DNA of 44,817 nucleotides from Terana coerulea. Lineage: Eukaryota > Basidiomycota > Agaricomycetes > Polyporales > Phanerochaetaceae. The position numbers and the translations under genes are program-made. Positions within the stretch are counted from its first letter, which is position 1; the number at the start of each line of letters is the position of its first letter. The stretch lies in the NCBI GenBank assembly GCA_024811115.1, contig JAKOGH010000314.1:1-44817 (forward strand), given 5' to 3'. Below the pieces are notes generated by a model. It made no database searches. It was not told where the DNA came from and was given only the letters and a program-made list of their open reading frames with translations. This document shows positions 10,212 to 21,188 of this stretch, one piece after another.

Positions 10212-10905
10212 ATGCATCCTCACCGCCATCCAGACCGTGATGCCGTCCCCACCCTGATGGGCACAAGTCGACACCACCATAATAGTACCCAAGTAAGCAG
10301 CCTATCCCCGTGGGCTCACCGATAGTCGCAATGTTAACATTGACCACAGAGCTCGTCGAAGATATCGGCCTGTGTAGAGCCCCGTGGTCCTGCAGATTTC
10401 GTAAGCAGCAGTCCATGAAGAACACGGTTTCGAATTATACTGACCGGTTCTACAGACACGTGTAAGTCGTGCGCACGAGCAGTCGCTCCTCTACATTCTC
10501 CGTTAAGCCTAATTCATGCGCAGTGCGAAGAGGTCGAGGTACGAATCAGCGCGAACGTGTGGGTCGTGGGGATCATCGTCGCCGTGCTTGAGGCATGCCG
10601 GAAGGTGAGTGCAGCACCGCATGTCTGGTGAATGCTGATAACAATGGATGCAGTATGCTGGGGTCAGATACGAGGTGCGGTACAGGTCCTCACGTGGAGA
10701 TCGGAGGGGACGTTCGACAGCGACGAGGTGCGCACGCCTGGTGCGCAATAGAGCACTAAGCTTGAAGCGGAACAGAAGGTGCTCAGGGTACAGCCGTTCA
10801 CAGACCTGTGGGAACGCCATGTGGCTTGCCTCGGACTTGCGTTCACCATCTGTTCCCAGCTGTGCGCAGTTCGTCAATGGCCACCGTATACGCGACAGAG
10901 TTTAA
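10212..10905 (+). pseudogene. Third member of the small gene family, probably decayed
   Basis: A first exon, 10212-10292, starts with MHPHRHPDRDAV and ends at a GTAAGC donor; it shares CCAGACCGTG with copy 1. A second exon may span 10350-10400. Later pieces are RISANVWVVGIIVAV before a GTGAGT donor at about 10602, and a last segment from about 10653. In that last segment one frame reads VRYEVRYRSS, and the frame shifted by one reads EGTFDSDEVRTPGAQ and stop at about 10750. The second frame matches copy 1 (EGTFDARDIRP) and copy 4. I could not join all exons in one frame, so it is either decayed or spliced in a way I did not find. The unshifted frame runs on to TAA at 10903. Confidence 0.42.
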
Positions 10906-11339
10906 TGGGCGCACCAGCCGTATGTCCCCCGGCAGCATGGTAGTCATGCATGTCCCGCAGATCTCCCCATAGTATCTTAGTACGATACCAGAACTCGGCC
11001 ACGCTTCCGCATCGCCTACTGACTGCCGGGAGCTTACATCCACGAATTTTGTCAATGAATAACATTGAGGCCGCCACCATGCCCAATAATTGAACTAGAG
11101 TACGACGTTGCTACAATCAAGATCCGGAACTCACCCTAAGCCACCCAACCTTCGCACCATCAAAATCGCACCAAGCGGTCAGATCCGCCTAGGCTGTATC
11201 ATCCAAGCCCCGAAAAGTCAAACTGCTGCCCTTAAGGTCGCTTGACGTAAAACACCTCATTGTGCGAGAACCGGCCACGCACCGAACTCTCACTACAGCT
11301 GTACAAGGTTGCGCAACAACCTAGCGACAGAAGCTCAAG
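10906..11339. other. Spacer in the right duplicated block
   Basis: There is no supported gene. Faint similarity to 2490-2840 continues (for example a GATCTCCC segment at about 10960 against GATCTCCCAAG at about 2540), consistent with an old duplication. Confidence 0.35.
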
Positions 11340-11610
11340 AACCTCCCGATGGAACACCTCGTGCAGCGGGGCGTGGTGTTCGTCGTGCGTTGATGGTGCC
11401 AAGGTGTGCTAGCGGACAGCCATGTAACACACGACGCCATGGGACTTCACAAGTACGTAGATGGCGTATGTGATCTTGTGGACGCCGGTAGAAAAGGGGC
11501 CGCGCCACACGCGGGAATCTGGGTCGAAATCGTCGCCCATTAGTCCATTCGACTTCGGAAATCAGCGTACCCCGACTGTCGGAGTTCTGCTATGGGCTTG
11601 AACCACCGAC
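11340..11610. repeat. Duplicated segment, right copy
   Basis: This is the counterpart of 2840-3080, with the same landmarks in the same order. It contains an extra stretch of about 50 nt around 11415-11480. It ends about 120 nt before the last exon of the cullin gene, so it marks the edge between the repeat-like left part and the conserved gene block. Confidence 0.6.
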
Positions 11611-11731
11611 GATAACCTGACGACGTGGTTGTAGTCCACGGGTACATGGAAAAACGAGCTCTTCCGAAAGATTCCATATGGATAGTAGTGATACAATGGA
11701 TACACATGCACTGAACGACTGATGATACAAG

Positions 11732-14700
11732 TTATGCCTAGGTAGCATATGATAAGTCGCTCAGTATGGGCGAAGAAGGACAGCACGTACCAGGTAATTA
11801 TATGATTTCCTATCCTCACAACGTTCCAAATACTCCCGCTGGCAAGGGAGTGAGCCAGAATGGAACAGAATGGAACGGCGAACATACCTCGATCAAGCCC
11901 TCTATTCGCTTTTTGATGCTCAGAGGGTTCGGTTGGAAGCGACTCGCAAGTTGGCGGGTCACTTCGTTCACGAGCTCGTTGTGGGTCATGTGCTTGCGGT
12001 CTTTCATTATCCGCACGATACAAGCCTGCATGGTACAGACATTTAGCTCGAGCGGAGGAAGCCACAAGTTCAGCTTACCTCCATCTGGTGCTTCCGGTCT
12101 TCCTCCACACGATCCTTGGTCTCCTTTCTCTCCTCTGTGTTCTCAACACGCGATGCAACGGTGCTGATCTTGATCTTCTGCAACGGCGCGCTGAAGTCCG
12201 AGTTGAAGGAGAAAGAGTCAGTCAAGTTGATATCACGACCTGGCGGATGTTTCTTCAGCACTTTAAACTTCGCACACGCCAAAGACTGTAGGTTCCGTTG
12301 GAGGTCAACATCGGGTATCGCGGTTGCGTTCTTGATGTCCTGTTGGCCACATGTTCAAAATAGACCAAAGCCGCCGGGAAGAGAAAACGGGCTGACCGTA
12401 TATGTTAGTGTCTCGCCGTCGGCGACGTCTTCAAACAGTAGCAAAATGGTCAAAGCAAATGTCGACACGTTCAACTCGTGTGTCCGCGCCTTGAACTGCA
12501 CTTTCACGTCTGCGTTGCCAAGCGTTGGCTGCCATGTCAGCCGGCGGCCCGAATGTCTTGAGAGATAGAACTTCTCGAAGGACTTCGAAGACTTAAGCAG
12601 CTCTTCTGGCAGATTGCAAGATGCTGCTGAATAGGACATCGGCCAGAACGTGGAAGTCATGACAATCACAGATATATCGACATCGGGTGACTGTAAAGCG
12701 CACGTTAGCGCCAGTTTCACAGGCTCAGAAACGAAGCACGTACGGTCGTCTTCGACAGGTGGTCACGATAGGCACCCATAGTGTCAGATGATATTCGCAT
12801 ATCATGGAACATGCCCTCAAGCTTCTGGGTAAACCCGTAACCGCATTCGACCTTGAGCTTCGCGAGCATGCCACGTTCAGCATCATCCGAGACGGAGCGC
12901 CCCAGAAGTAGACGTTTGGCGAGGTGCCCCTTGTAATATCGCTCGAAGACGTCCTTATCGGTAAGGTACCTGAACACGGTAATGGTCTTGTCGAGAACTG
13001 CGTCGACCTCTTCGTCGGTTTTCTATGTATAAAATCTGTTCATCGCCGGTTTGTACACCAACGAGACTGTCACGTACCCCCTTCAGGCCCTTCTTCAAAT
13101 TTTCATCGATGAACAGAGAAATAAACTCCGGCGCTTTCTCATGTACATTAATGAATGTCTCGAATGCCTGAGCCACAACCTTCAACTTGTTATCCTGCAT
13201 CAGTAAAGTAAAAAGCTCACCTCGTCCACCCCGGTCTCCAAATCCCGGTCGCTGCGAAACGCCTGGCTCCAGATTGTGTCGAACTTGTCTTTGAGGTCGA
13301 GCACATCCTGAACCCATCTGAGAGCGAGCTGCAAGGTTTGTGACCCAGCCGGAGCGGCTTTCGCCTTGCCCTTGCCCTTGAGGTCTTCAAGTTCGTCTGT
13401 CCCAGGACCATCACCATCGCCATTTGCACTTATGACGGCAAATTCCTTTCCCGCGCCTCACCACCGAGTCCTTCAGCGCCCTTCGCAGCGTGGGCAAACC
13501 AGTCGGAACCATCGTGAATAGGCGATACAAACGGGATAGGTCGTCGATTTTGTCGGTGTCTATCATGGCGTCCAATCCAGAGTTTGGCATCGACATGATG
13601 GTGGATAAATGCGCCGCTAGTAGATTGTCCTCGAGGATCTTGCGGAGAGGGAGGTATGTATGCGCCGAAAGATAGTGATGAGTTCGCGATTCTTCAGCAT
13701 AAAACCTGTCTTCTACCTGTATTGTGTAAGTCAAGAAGTAGTCAGATGTCGATGCTACTCACTCTGCGAAGATATTCGGGAGCGTCGCATGTTTCAAGTA
13801 GCCGTTCTCCTTCCGCCTTGTAGAACGATTCACTTTCCCGCAGAATCGCGGGCTCAAGAATCTTTCTGTACATATCAGAGGTGTCGGAAGACTCGCATAG
13901 CTGGAGCAAAACATCTACACAACCCTTCACCGCGGACCGACTGATGACAAAGCCATTTCGCTCAGTTTGAATTTGAACGAGCACAGCAGTTGTTACGTGG
14001 TCTTGTATTGGAGGACGAATGATATGTCGGATGAACAGGAGCAAGCCTTGCTGCCATATTTCTGGCACGCCGGCCGACTTGGTATACACACGATCCTGGG
14101 AAACTATGCATCTGAGCTCAAATGGGAGAATGGCAACTAAGTTGGGCGTACCATGTACTTCAGAACATCACTTAACTTCGACAAGCTCGAGGTGTGGTCG
14201 TCCCAGACTTTCCTCAGGGCTTTCAGCAACGTCTCCCCTTCTTGACTTAGCTGTATAGGGTCTCCAATTCCGCTTGGAAAGGCCGGGATGATGTCTTGCT
14301 TCGCCAGTGTATCCAGATTATCCGAAATGAGCTCGCACGTCCCTTTGTACAGCACCTCGCCGGACTTCATGAGGACCATGTTGTACGCGTAGCGATGATT
14401 TTCCTCAAACGAGAGATTTCCGGCACGATGATTCTGAATCTCGAGCATGTTGGCCCTTAGCTTGGCCCACGTTTCGTCAATGGAGACTGTCGGACCATGC
14501 TTGAATAAGATTCAGTGTCTGAGTGTAGCTCAATCTCTCCTACACATCCAAATACCTTCTTGGGTGCCCTCTGAAAGTGTCAAGTTAACATTGCATGATC
14601 GAGCTAGGAAGATGCTGGGTAGCTGCTTACTATTTTTGCCCTACCCTTCGGCAGTCGCGACACTTCAGGAGACAGTAGTGAGTCAGTCAATCACATTCAA

Positions 14701-14736
14701 CGGGTAATTTTACGATGAATACTCACTAGAGGACAT
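11732..14736 (-). CDS. CUL3: Cullin-3-like ubiquitin ligase scaffold
   Basis: Cullins hold an adaptor (BTB protein for CUL3) at the N-terminus and the RING protein Rbx1 at the C-terminus. A four-residue first exon (ATG at 14736) splices to [15 protein letters not shown], then [14 protein letters not shown] and [15 protein letters not shown], the typical CUL3 N-terminus. Later exons carry the cullin-repeat region, the hallmark [17 protein letters not shown] (about 12890-12940) and [19 protein letters not shown]. The neddylation winged helix reads [18 protein letters not shown] (about 12000), with the acceptor Lys in IVRIMK. The last two exons give [16 protein letters not shown] and then one Ala codon plus TAA at 11732-11737. 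One lesion is visible: near 13445-13452, [11 protein letters not shown] must shift by one base (one extra base in GGGAAAGG) to continue as [13 protein letters not shown]. The rest is intact, so a consensus error is as likely as a mutation. Confidence 0.9.
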
Positions 14737-15077
14737 ATTACACGTTCAAGAAGAGCACATACACGGTCAGTGTCGGTGTGGAGAATGTAGATGTCAGCGA
14801 AAGCAGGGTAGAAGGCGGTGTACAGCTACTGAGCTGAGCAGCTCAAGCCAAGCACGGAAGCGCCCATTACGAGACAACGCGTAACCTTAACCACAAGTCA
14901 CTCACAGTTAGCCCGAAGTAAACGCGATTGGCTACAGTATTATTGCAGTGAGCAACGAGCAAATGAAGATGGTACATTGCGTGTCGAGAATTGAGAAAAA
15001 TACAGCGTTGTGCAAATAAACATGGCAGGAGCAAAATGCAAAGAGAGGACCTATCACAAACATGCCTGAGAATCATA

Positions 15078-18000
15078 CTATGAACGAGATGCGCGTACGA
15101 AATCCGCGAGGTACTTTTTGAACGCCTTGCTGTCTAAATCCCTGAGCTTCGTGGCAAACTCCTGTGCGGCATCTGGAGGCCAGTTTTGCGCTGGGAGGAA
15201 GGCCGTCGTGAAAAATTCATAGGCTTCCTGGCCGCGGGCTTTCATCACAGCCTGCAAGAAATTGCAGATCTCGTGCAGAACCTAACGACAGCAGAAAAGT
15301 AAGTCTTCATTACGTCGAAATCTAAAACATAAACATAACTAACCACTAGCATCTGACCATCCTTGATATTGAACTGTGGAGATGCTAGGACGGCGAAGAC
15401 GGAGGGAATGAGTCGTTCGTAGACAAAGCGTTCGAACCCTGGTAACCCTTGAGGCTGGCCATTCGCTTGGTTGCTGGGAATGATGGGAACAACCCAAGCC
15501 GCCACGCAGCGGCCGAGGAACTGGACCGCTGATCGTTGACCGCTCGGGTCATTCAAATCTTCCGCTAGTCGCTGCATGGATCCCAGTAACGCCTCGAGCT
15601 GGTCGCGATTCCCTGTAGAAGGGCGATGTGAGAGGTAACAGAATGCATATATGGAATCTACGCACGCTCTGAGGTAAAAATACCATGCAGCTGCGAAGAC
15701 ATGACGTTGTTCAGCAAGGTGAGATAGGCCTTCTTTGTGTCGCTGTGCGCGACTTGGTCGTCTGTGCCCGTTACAGGCTGGGACAGTATGCCATTGATGT
15801 GAGTGTTTAGCGGTCCAATGAGTTGGTCTAGAACATCGAACAAATCTTGCTGTGGGAATAATGAGTACGCGTGATGACGGGGGGAGGTTCACTCGCCTGT
15901 AGTCTATGCATGAGCAACCCGATGAAATTCATGAAGTCGATTAGTTCCGACGGTTCGAAATGAGCGAGGAGATTGGCCATTAGTGGAGGCACGAGATGCG
16001 TGATGTTTGGACCTGAGATGGCGAGTATACGCGTGAAGGCATTTCTTGTCTGCCGAAGTGTAAGCATGCTATATCGACTTCGTTATAGAAGACACTCACT
16101 GCGTCTCGAATCGGTCTAGAGGTATTCAAGGTTTCCAGACACACAAGAATTGCTTGCGCAATCTGCGTGAAGATGTCGACTGGAGGCAGGATATATCCTT
16201 CAGGCACAGGAGACGGATAGTCGGGGAAGCCTTTCGCAATGTTTCCCAATGACATGATATTGTGGTGAACCTTTAGCAGCGGGAGTACTTCCTTAGTTCC
16301 CTTCGCCGCAAGCAAGTCCTGTGAGAGTTCTTCAAGCAACGGGTTCACGATCGTAGACAAGAGTGTATTACGCTGCTCAGGTGTCTTGAAGAACAGCGAT
16401 ACGAGTGTCCCAATAGTCTCGAATAAGTAGAGCTGTGCATCGAAAATTCCCGGGTTCTTGATTGCCTCTTCTAACAGATCTTGCTCCGGGCTCTCGAGCT
16501 CGGGAAGTTCCACCTGAATCGTCAGAAGATCGCGGATACTATCGATGAGGGTCGCAGCGAGTTCCACTGAGATCTCATTTCGGTCTTCCTTGATAAATCT
16601 GTGGAATAAATAGAACACGCGAGAGCGTAATCTTGAATTCGAGTTATGCAACCCTCTGAGAGAGAAGTGAGAAAAAATGAGGACCGAGAGATTGGATTCG
16701 TCGCGTACCTCGCATCGACCATAGCTTGCAGGGCTGGTAAAATGCACTCCTTCCGAACCTTGAAGAAGTCGCCATAGCGTGCTGTTGTCTCGAAGAACTG
16801 CATCGTCACCGTCGTGTTTTGGTAAGAGGAGATCCCAGATTGCACCAGCGCGTATAGCATCTCTCCATGCCTGGTCAGCGGGTAGCTCGAGTAGTCGGTC
16901 TCCTTCCGCTTCTCCTTGGAAATGTCCTCTGGTGTTTGGCAGAATGCTGTCCGGCCCTTGGTCCCAGCTGAAGAATAGATTAGAGCCAATACAGTTTCGT
17001 ATATGAGGCGTTCTCACTCTTGTTGATCTCTCCGAAGATAAACACGATATATACAGCAAGTTCAGCATCATGCCACTTGACCTGAACGCCGTTTTGGTAG
17101 GCATTCAATGTCCCCAAAGCGAGGTTGCTGAGAGCTTCTGAAACTAACCCGGGCTCGATCACAAATGCAGCGTCCATGAATGTCCGCAGATCCTGATCTG
17201 CACGTCAGTGGCATGTGGAATGAACAGACAGAGGACAGTATGTACCTTGCGCAGATCTTCAAAGGCAATCTTGTCATCATCGTCCACATCCTCCGGATCG
17301 GCCTCTTCGTCCCATTTCAGCTTTTGTAGTACCACTTGTAGCAGCGAAGCGAGGAAGCCTCGTTTATCTTCGTCCAACGGCTCCGTGGTGGATTTTCGTA
17401 TGCGCTTGTACTGTTGTCCTATCAGCGGCACCCCGCGCAGAAGCATCCAGCTAACTCACGCTGCCAAGCACCGTCTGTAAGAACGGGAATACAGTTGAAC
17501 ACGTGTCGTCGTATTCGTCAGCCATGAAGCGAAGTAAAACTGGGAGGACTTGTTTCAACAGTTGTGTGCCTTCTACGCGTATATCCTCGCTGGGGCATTC
17601 CTGTTAATCAACTTCAGACCCTTGATGCCCACAATGCTGAACGATTATTCACCTCAATGAGCTTGCTCAACTCCAACCCGAAGACGTTGAGTAGACGCCC
17701 CAACGCTTCTCGATAGGACTCTTCGCCTTCGTCTACGTCTGAGCCTCTGCTACCTTGCTCGGTGCGAGTCTTCGTTTCTAGAGCACCGAGAACTTGGCCA
17801 AGGGACAGAACCTTGATTAGCTGAAGCTTATCTGCAGGCTCTTTGAGACCCTTCGCAACTATGCGTGTTAGAGCTCCGCAAGTCGCGAGACGAATTGGTA
17901 ATGACGCGTCAGAGAGCAAGTTGAAGAGGAGGGGAACGGTGGTCGGAGTAACTGTCAGATTGATGTCGATCCATCCTATAATACGCACATGAGATGGCTT

Positions 18001-18923
18001 TGCGACACATAGATTGGATAAAGACGCACCGACGTACGAGGCAAAGGTCCTCATACCCCAATCCACCACCTCTGTAGCGATATCCAGCTCCTTTTCCGTC
18101 GTACCAAAGGCGCTCCCATCTTTCCTCAGTCTTGACATTCTCTCTACACCATCCGCCACGATAGTCAATACAGCTTCGTTGATCGCTCCTGCATCCCGGT
18201 CTCGGACAGCGTCTCGTACTCGCGTATCCCGTGCATGCCGAGCAGGGTTGAACGTACGCGCCGACTTGATCATCTGATCTGCGACTTCACCAGAAATTTC
18301 GAGCACAAGGTGGAAGAAGAGGAGCGAGACATGCGAGTTGAGAGTTTCTCGCGACGTGGATTCTGGGGGACGGATGAGTGTGAAGAGGTCGCCAAAGAAT
18401 GCCGGCCACTGATCCAAGTAGGTTACGAGAAAGAAGAGGGTGAGTGTATGCGAGAATTTGTTGCGGATATCTGGAGCAACGTCTCAGCCATAACCGTAAA
18501 GAAGGGATTTTGCTCGTACATGCAGCATTGGCCTCTGCGCGACCGTAGAGGTACTCGGAGCGAATGTATGAGACCAGGCCCTGTCTGAGTACTTGGAAAG
18601 ACTCATCGTCCAGAGGCTCAAACCTGCGTATACGCGCATGATTTAGCACAACAAAACTTTGCGACGAATAGACATGCCACGCACCTATTATCCAGGAAAT
18701 CCTCCAGTACCCGCAATGCAAAGAACCGTGCAGGAGCAGGGTACTTTCGCGCTCCATCCGGCCCACTATCCACAAAGAGCGTGAGCGCAACCCTCCACGT
18801 TTCTGACGAATTTTGCTGGATCGTTGAGAGATACTCCAGTGCCTGATTGTGCAGAACACCTTGTGTCGGGTCGGAGGCAATTAGGATGGCTTGAACGAGT
18901 TGATTCAACTCTTGTTCTGACAT
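15078..18923 (-). CDS. LOS1: Exportin-T (tRNA exportin, LOS1/Xpo-t family)
   Basis: This is a karyopherin-beta that carries mature tRNA out of the nucleus with Ran-GTP. The start is MSEQELNQLVQAILIASDP at 18923. Next come FALRVLEDFLDNR and YIRNKFSHTLTLFFLVTYL joined to DQWPAFFGDLFTLI. That WPxFFxDL segment is the classic exportin-T/exportin-1 N-terminal signature. Downstream exons give long HEAT-type helices, including GWIDINLTVTPTTVPLLF, ALYSIVSSYQ-like repeats near 16830, and HLVPPLMANLLAHFEP. The last exon (about 15078-15290) reads VLHEICNFLQAVMKARGQ and ends LADFVRASRS. More than ten short introns interrupt it and no frame break was seen. The predicted length of roughly 1,000-1,100 residues fits the family. 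It is in tandem with the cullin gene; the 340-nt gap between them shows nothing notable. Confidence 0.88.
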
Positions 18924-19341
18924 CGCGGGGGTTGTAGATCAGGGTCTGCACTTTTCTCGAGGTGACCACTGAGGCCTGAGGGCTTCTTGCGCAGATTATA
19001 GTTTTGCGGCGACACGAGTAGCTGTCGTAGGTGGCGGTCCAGGATCAAGATGAAAGTTCGCGCTGCTTGAGTCTTCTTACTTTTGCAGGTCGCGTGCACG
19101 TGGTGAAACCGAGGCCATGAAGTGAGCATGAGCAGGGTCGCATACAAATGACACTGCCACCACTCTAACAAAACGTAATCTTGATGTAGAAAAACACATG
19201 AGAACAAACGCGAGCTAAGAATATTCATTTTCCTACACTCCAGCACAAACACGCCCCTTACATTTCTTGTCATCACATAACGCGCCAGCTATAGAGATTT
19301 GTAGTCACTACATGATTTGCTCTACGTCAAAGGTATCAGAT
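18924..19341. other. Intergenic spacer
   Basis: This lies between the exportin-T start and the F-box gene stop, both on the minus strand. I see no gene; it must contain the F-box 3' UTR and the exportin-T promoter. Pyrimidine-rich tracts are present but no clear TATA box. Confidence 0.5.
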
Positions 19342-20958
19342 TCATAAAAAATCCACCACGTGCAGCCGGCCGTCCCATAAGCCCAAGCATAATCGACATG
19401 TTGCCTCATCGAACGCGAGCGAATGGCATGCATCGGTTGAGAAAGGCAGCGGTGGATCGGGCGGGAGCAGGATACCGTGAAATAACTCGGCAGTTCTCTC
19501 ATCTGTTTCCCCGAGCTCGAGCTTCATCAACCGGGACCGTGTCGTCTCCAAACTGCGTTCCATCCAAACCGCTCTCCTACCAGTGGTCCCTATACTGACT
19601 GAGCGTATGGAGGTGTCGAGCGGCAGAGGGACTCGAGTACTCAAGACGGACTGAGGGCTGCTTTTGTGGATATCCAATGGGAAACGGACCACACGTGCAG
19701 ATGGCTGGTTCGTATCGGCCTCGTTGAAGACCAGAATGCTCAGGCATGTGGTGGAAACGGTAGGGATATGCACTGTGTCCATGAGGTTGTTGCCTAGCGG
19801 GTACGAGTATTGCGCAACAAGTGGACCCCATGCAACACCGTCTTCTAGCGTTTCCTGCGGGAGTAGCGGAACTGTCGCATTCATCGGCACGGAGGGCCCG
19901 GGACCCTCCCTTGATAACGACGGTGGTAGCTCGTGGATGCGCACAACGAAATCTTGCCGGCTGTAGCCAAAAACAACCATACGATTATTCTGTAATCTGG
20001 CCTGTGGAAGCGGTATCGGCTGGTCCAGTCCAGCTCGCATCCAATGAGCAGGGCCACGGGAGGTGTTTGCGATTAGGATTCGCGAAGTGATGTCCTGGTT
20101 AGGGATGATGATGGCAACTGTAGCCACCATGCCATGATCCCAAAGGGATATACCCTCAATGAGCGCAGTCGCGCGGGGATCCGTTGCGAACAGCGGGGGC
20201 AAGGCCAGCCGCCGAGAGACTATAATGGTCGGGAGCGGAGACATCGGATCCAAGGCGTCCATGCTATCATCGAGTAGGAAGGAGCGGATCTCTATAAAAC
20301 TAGACAGTGGTGAGTCGTCGTAAGGGTGAATCAGGCGTCGAAGCATACTCTCTATCCCCGTCATTCAAAGCTACAGCGATCGTCGCACGACTTCCACGGT
20401 TGTGCATGCTTATAGCAGAAGCCCTGTGTTTACCCGTGACGTTGAACTGCACCGCACACTTCGGGTTCTCAATGTCGGACAAACACCAGAGAGACACTAT
20501 AGTCCGGTCGCGATGTTCGAAGCGGCGAAGCACGCCTTGAACCACCAGTAACCATTTGCCTCCCGGAACAAATTGCATCAGCTCAAAGAGGGCTTCACTC
20601 GTCCCTTGCAATGACGTTGTCCTGCTAATCTTGGAGGAGGGACGCCGCCAGTTGAGCTGAAGACGGATGGCCTTGATGGCGAGCCGTTGCAGATCGTCAG
20701 ACGATAGCTGCGACGTCGGGATATCCACGGGAACATCCAAAGTCAAGTCGGAACGCTCGACAAGCCTGTGCCAGAGGTAGTCCTCGCTTCCGAAGGCGTG
20801 GAGGCCACGGCATGTCTGCGTGTCTTTCTGTCAATTTCGGTCGCGCAGTCGTGCGAGCGACTATTATGACTCACCTGCTTGATAGCCAGCACATCCTGTA
20901 TGGATAGAAAGGCGCATACGTGTAGCAAAATATCCCCGGGCAGATTTGCAAGTGCCAT
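19342..20958 (-). CDS. F-box protein, substrate receptor candidate
   Basis: The start MALANLPGDILLHVCAFLSIQDVLAIKQ is a canonical F-box helix that would bind Skp1 in an SCF ubiquitin ligase. ATG at 20958 is chosen because the F-box begins right there; an in-frame ATG at 21033 would add 25 residues. Exon 1 ends at a GTGAGT donor after IKQ. Exon 2 resumes TCRGLHAFGSEDYLWHRLVE and runs to a donor after LNDGDR. Exon 3 resumes with FIEIRSFLLDDS and ends in DGRLHVVDFL at 19342. The C-terminal region (about 450 residues) has repeated hydrophobic strands, such as VVFGYSRQDFVVRIHELP, and may form a beta-propeller-like substrate domain, but I see no clear WD or Kelch repeats. The substrate is unknown. 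About 500 residues with no frame break. Confidence 0.8.
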
Positions 20959-21188
20959 ATCGCTGTTGTCCAGAAGGGAGAGAGCGATGAGAAACGACCA
21001 TGCTGCCTCCTCCCACCGGCCAGAAGGGATCAAGTTGCCGGCGGCAGCGCTGATCTGATTTACTTATAATTTCTAAGTCAAAAATCCAATGCAATAATCC
21101 GCGGTCCGTGCCGTAGACGCCCAATGTACGCCTCATATAGCGGCCTCACTCCTTTCAACGCCCGCTCGTCTTGCCTCCCTCAATCGAT
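20959..21188. promoter_or_regulatory. Shared divergent promoter region
   Basis: These 230 nt separate the start codons of the F-box gene (minus) and the membrane-protein gene (plus). There is an AT-rich TTATAATTT near 21064. Both promoters must lie here or overlap the neighbouring 5' ends. Confidence 0.4.

Noticed and set aside
21171..21188. Earlier start of the membrane protein
   Set aside because: The codon is TTG, not ATG; the first ATG in frame is 21189.
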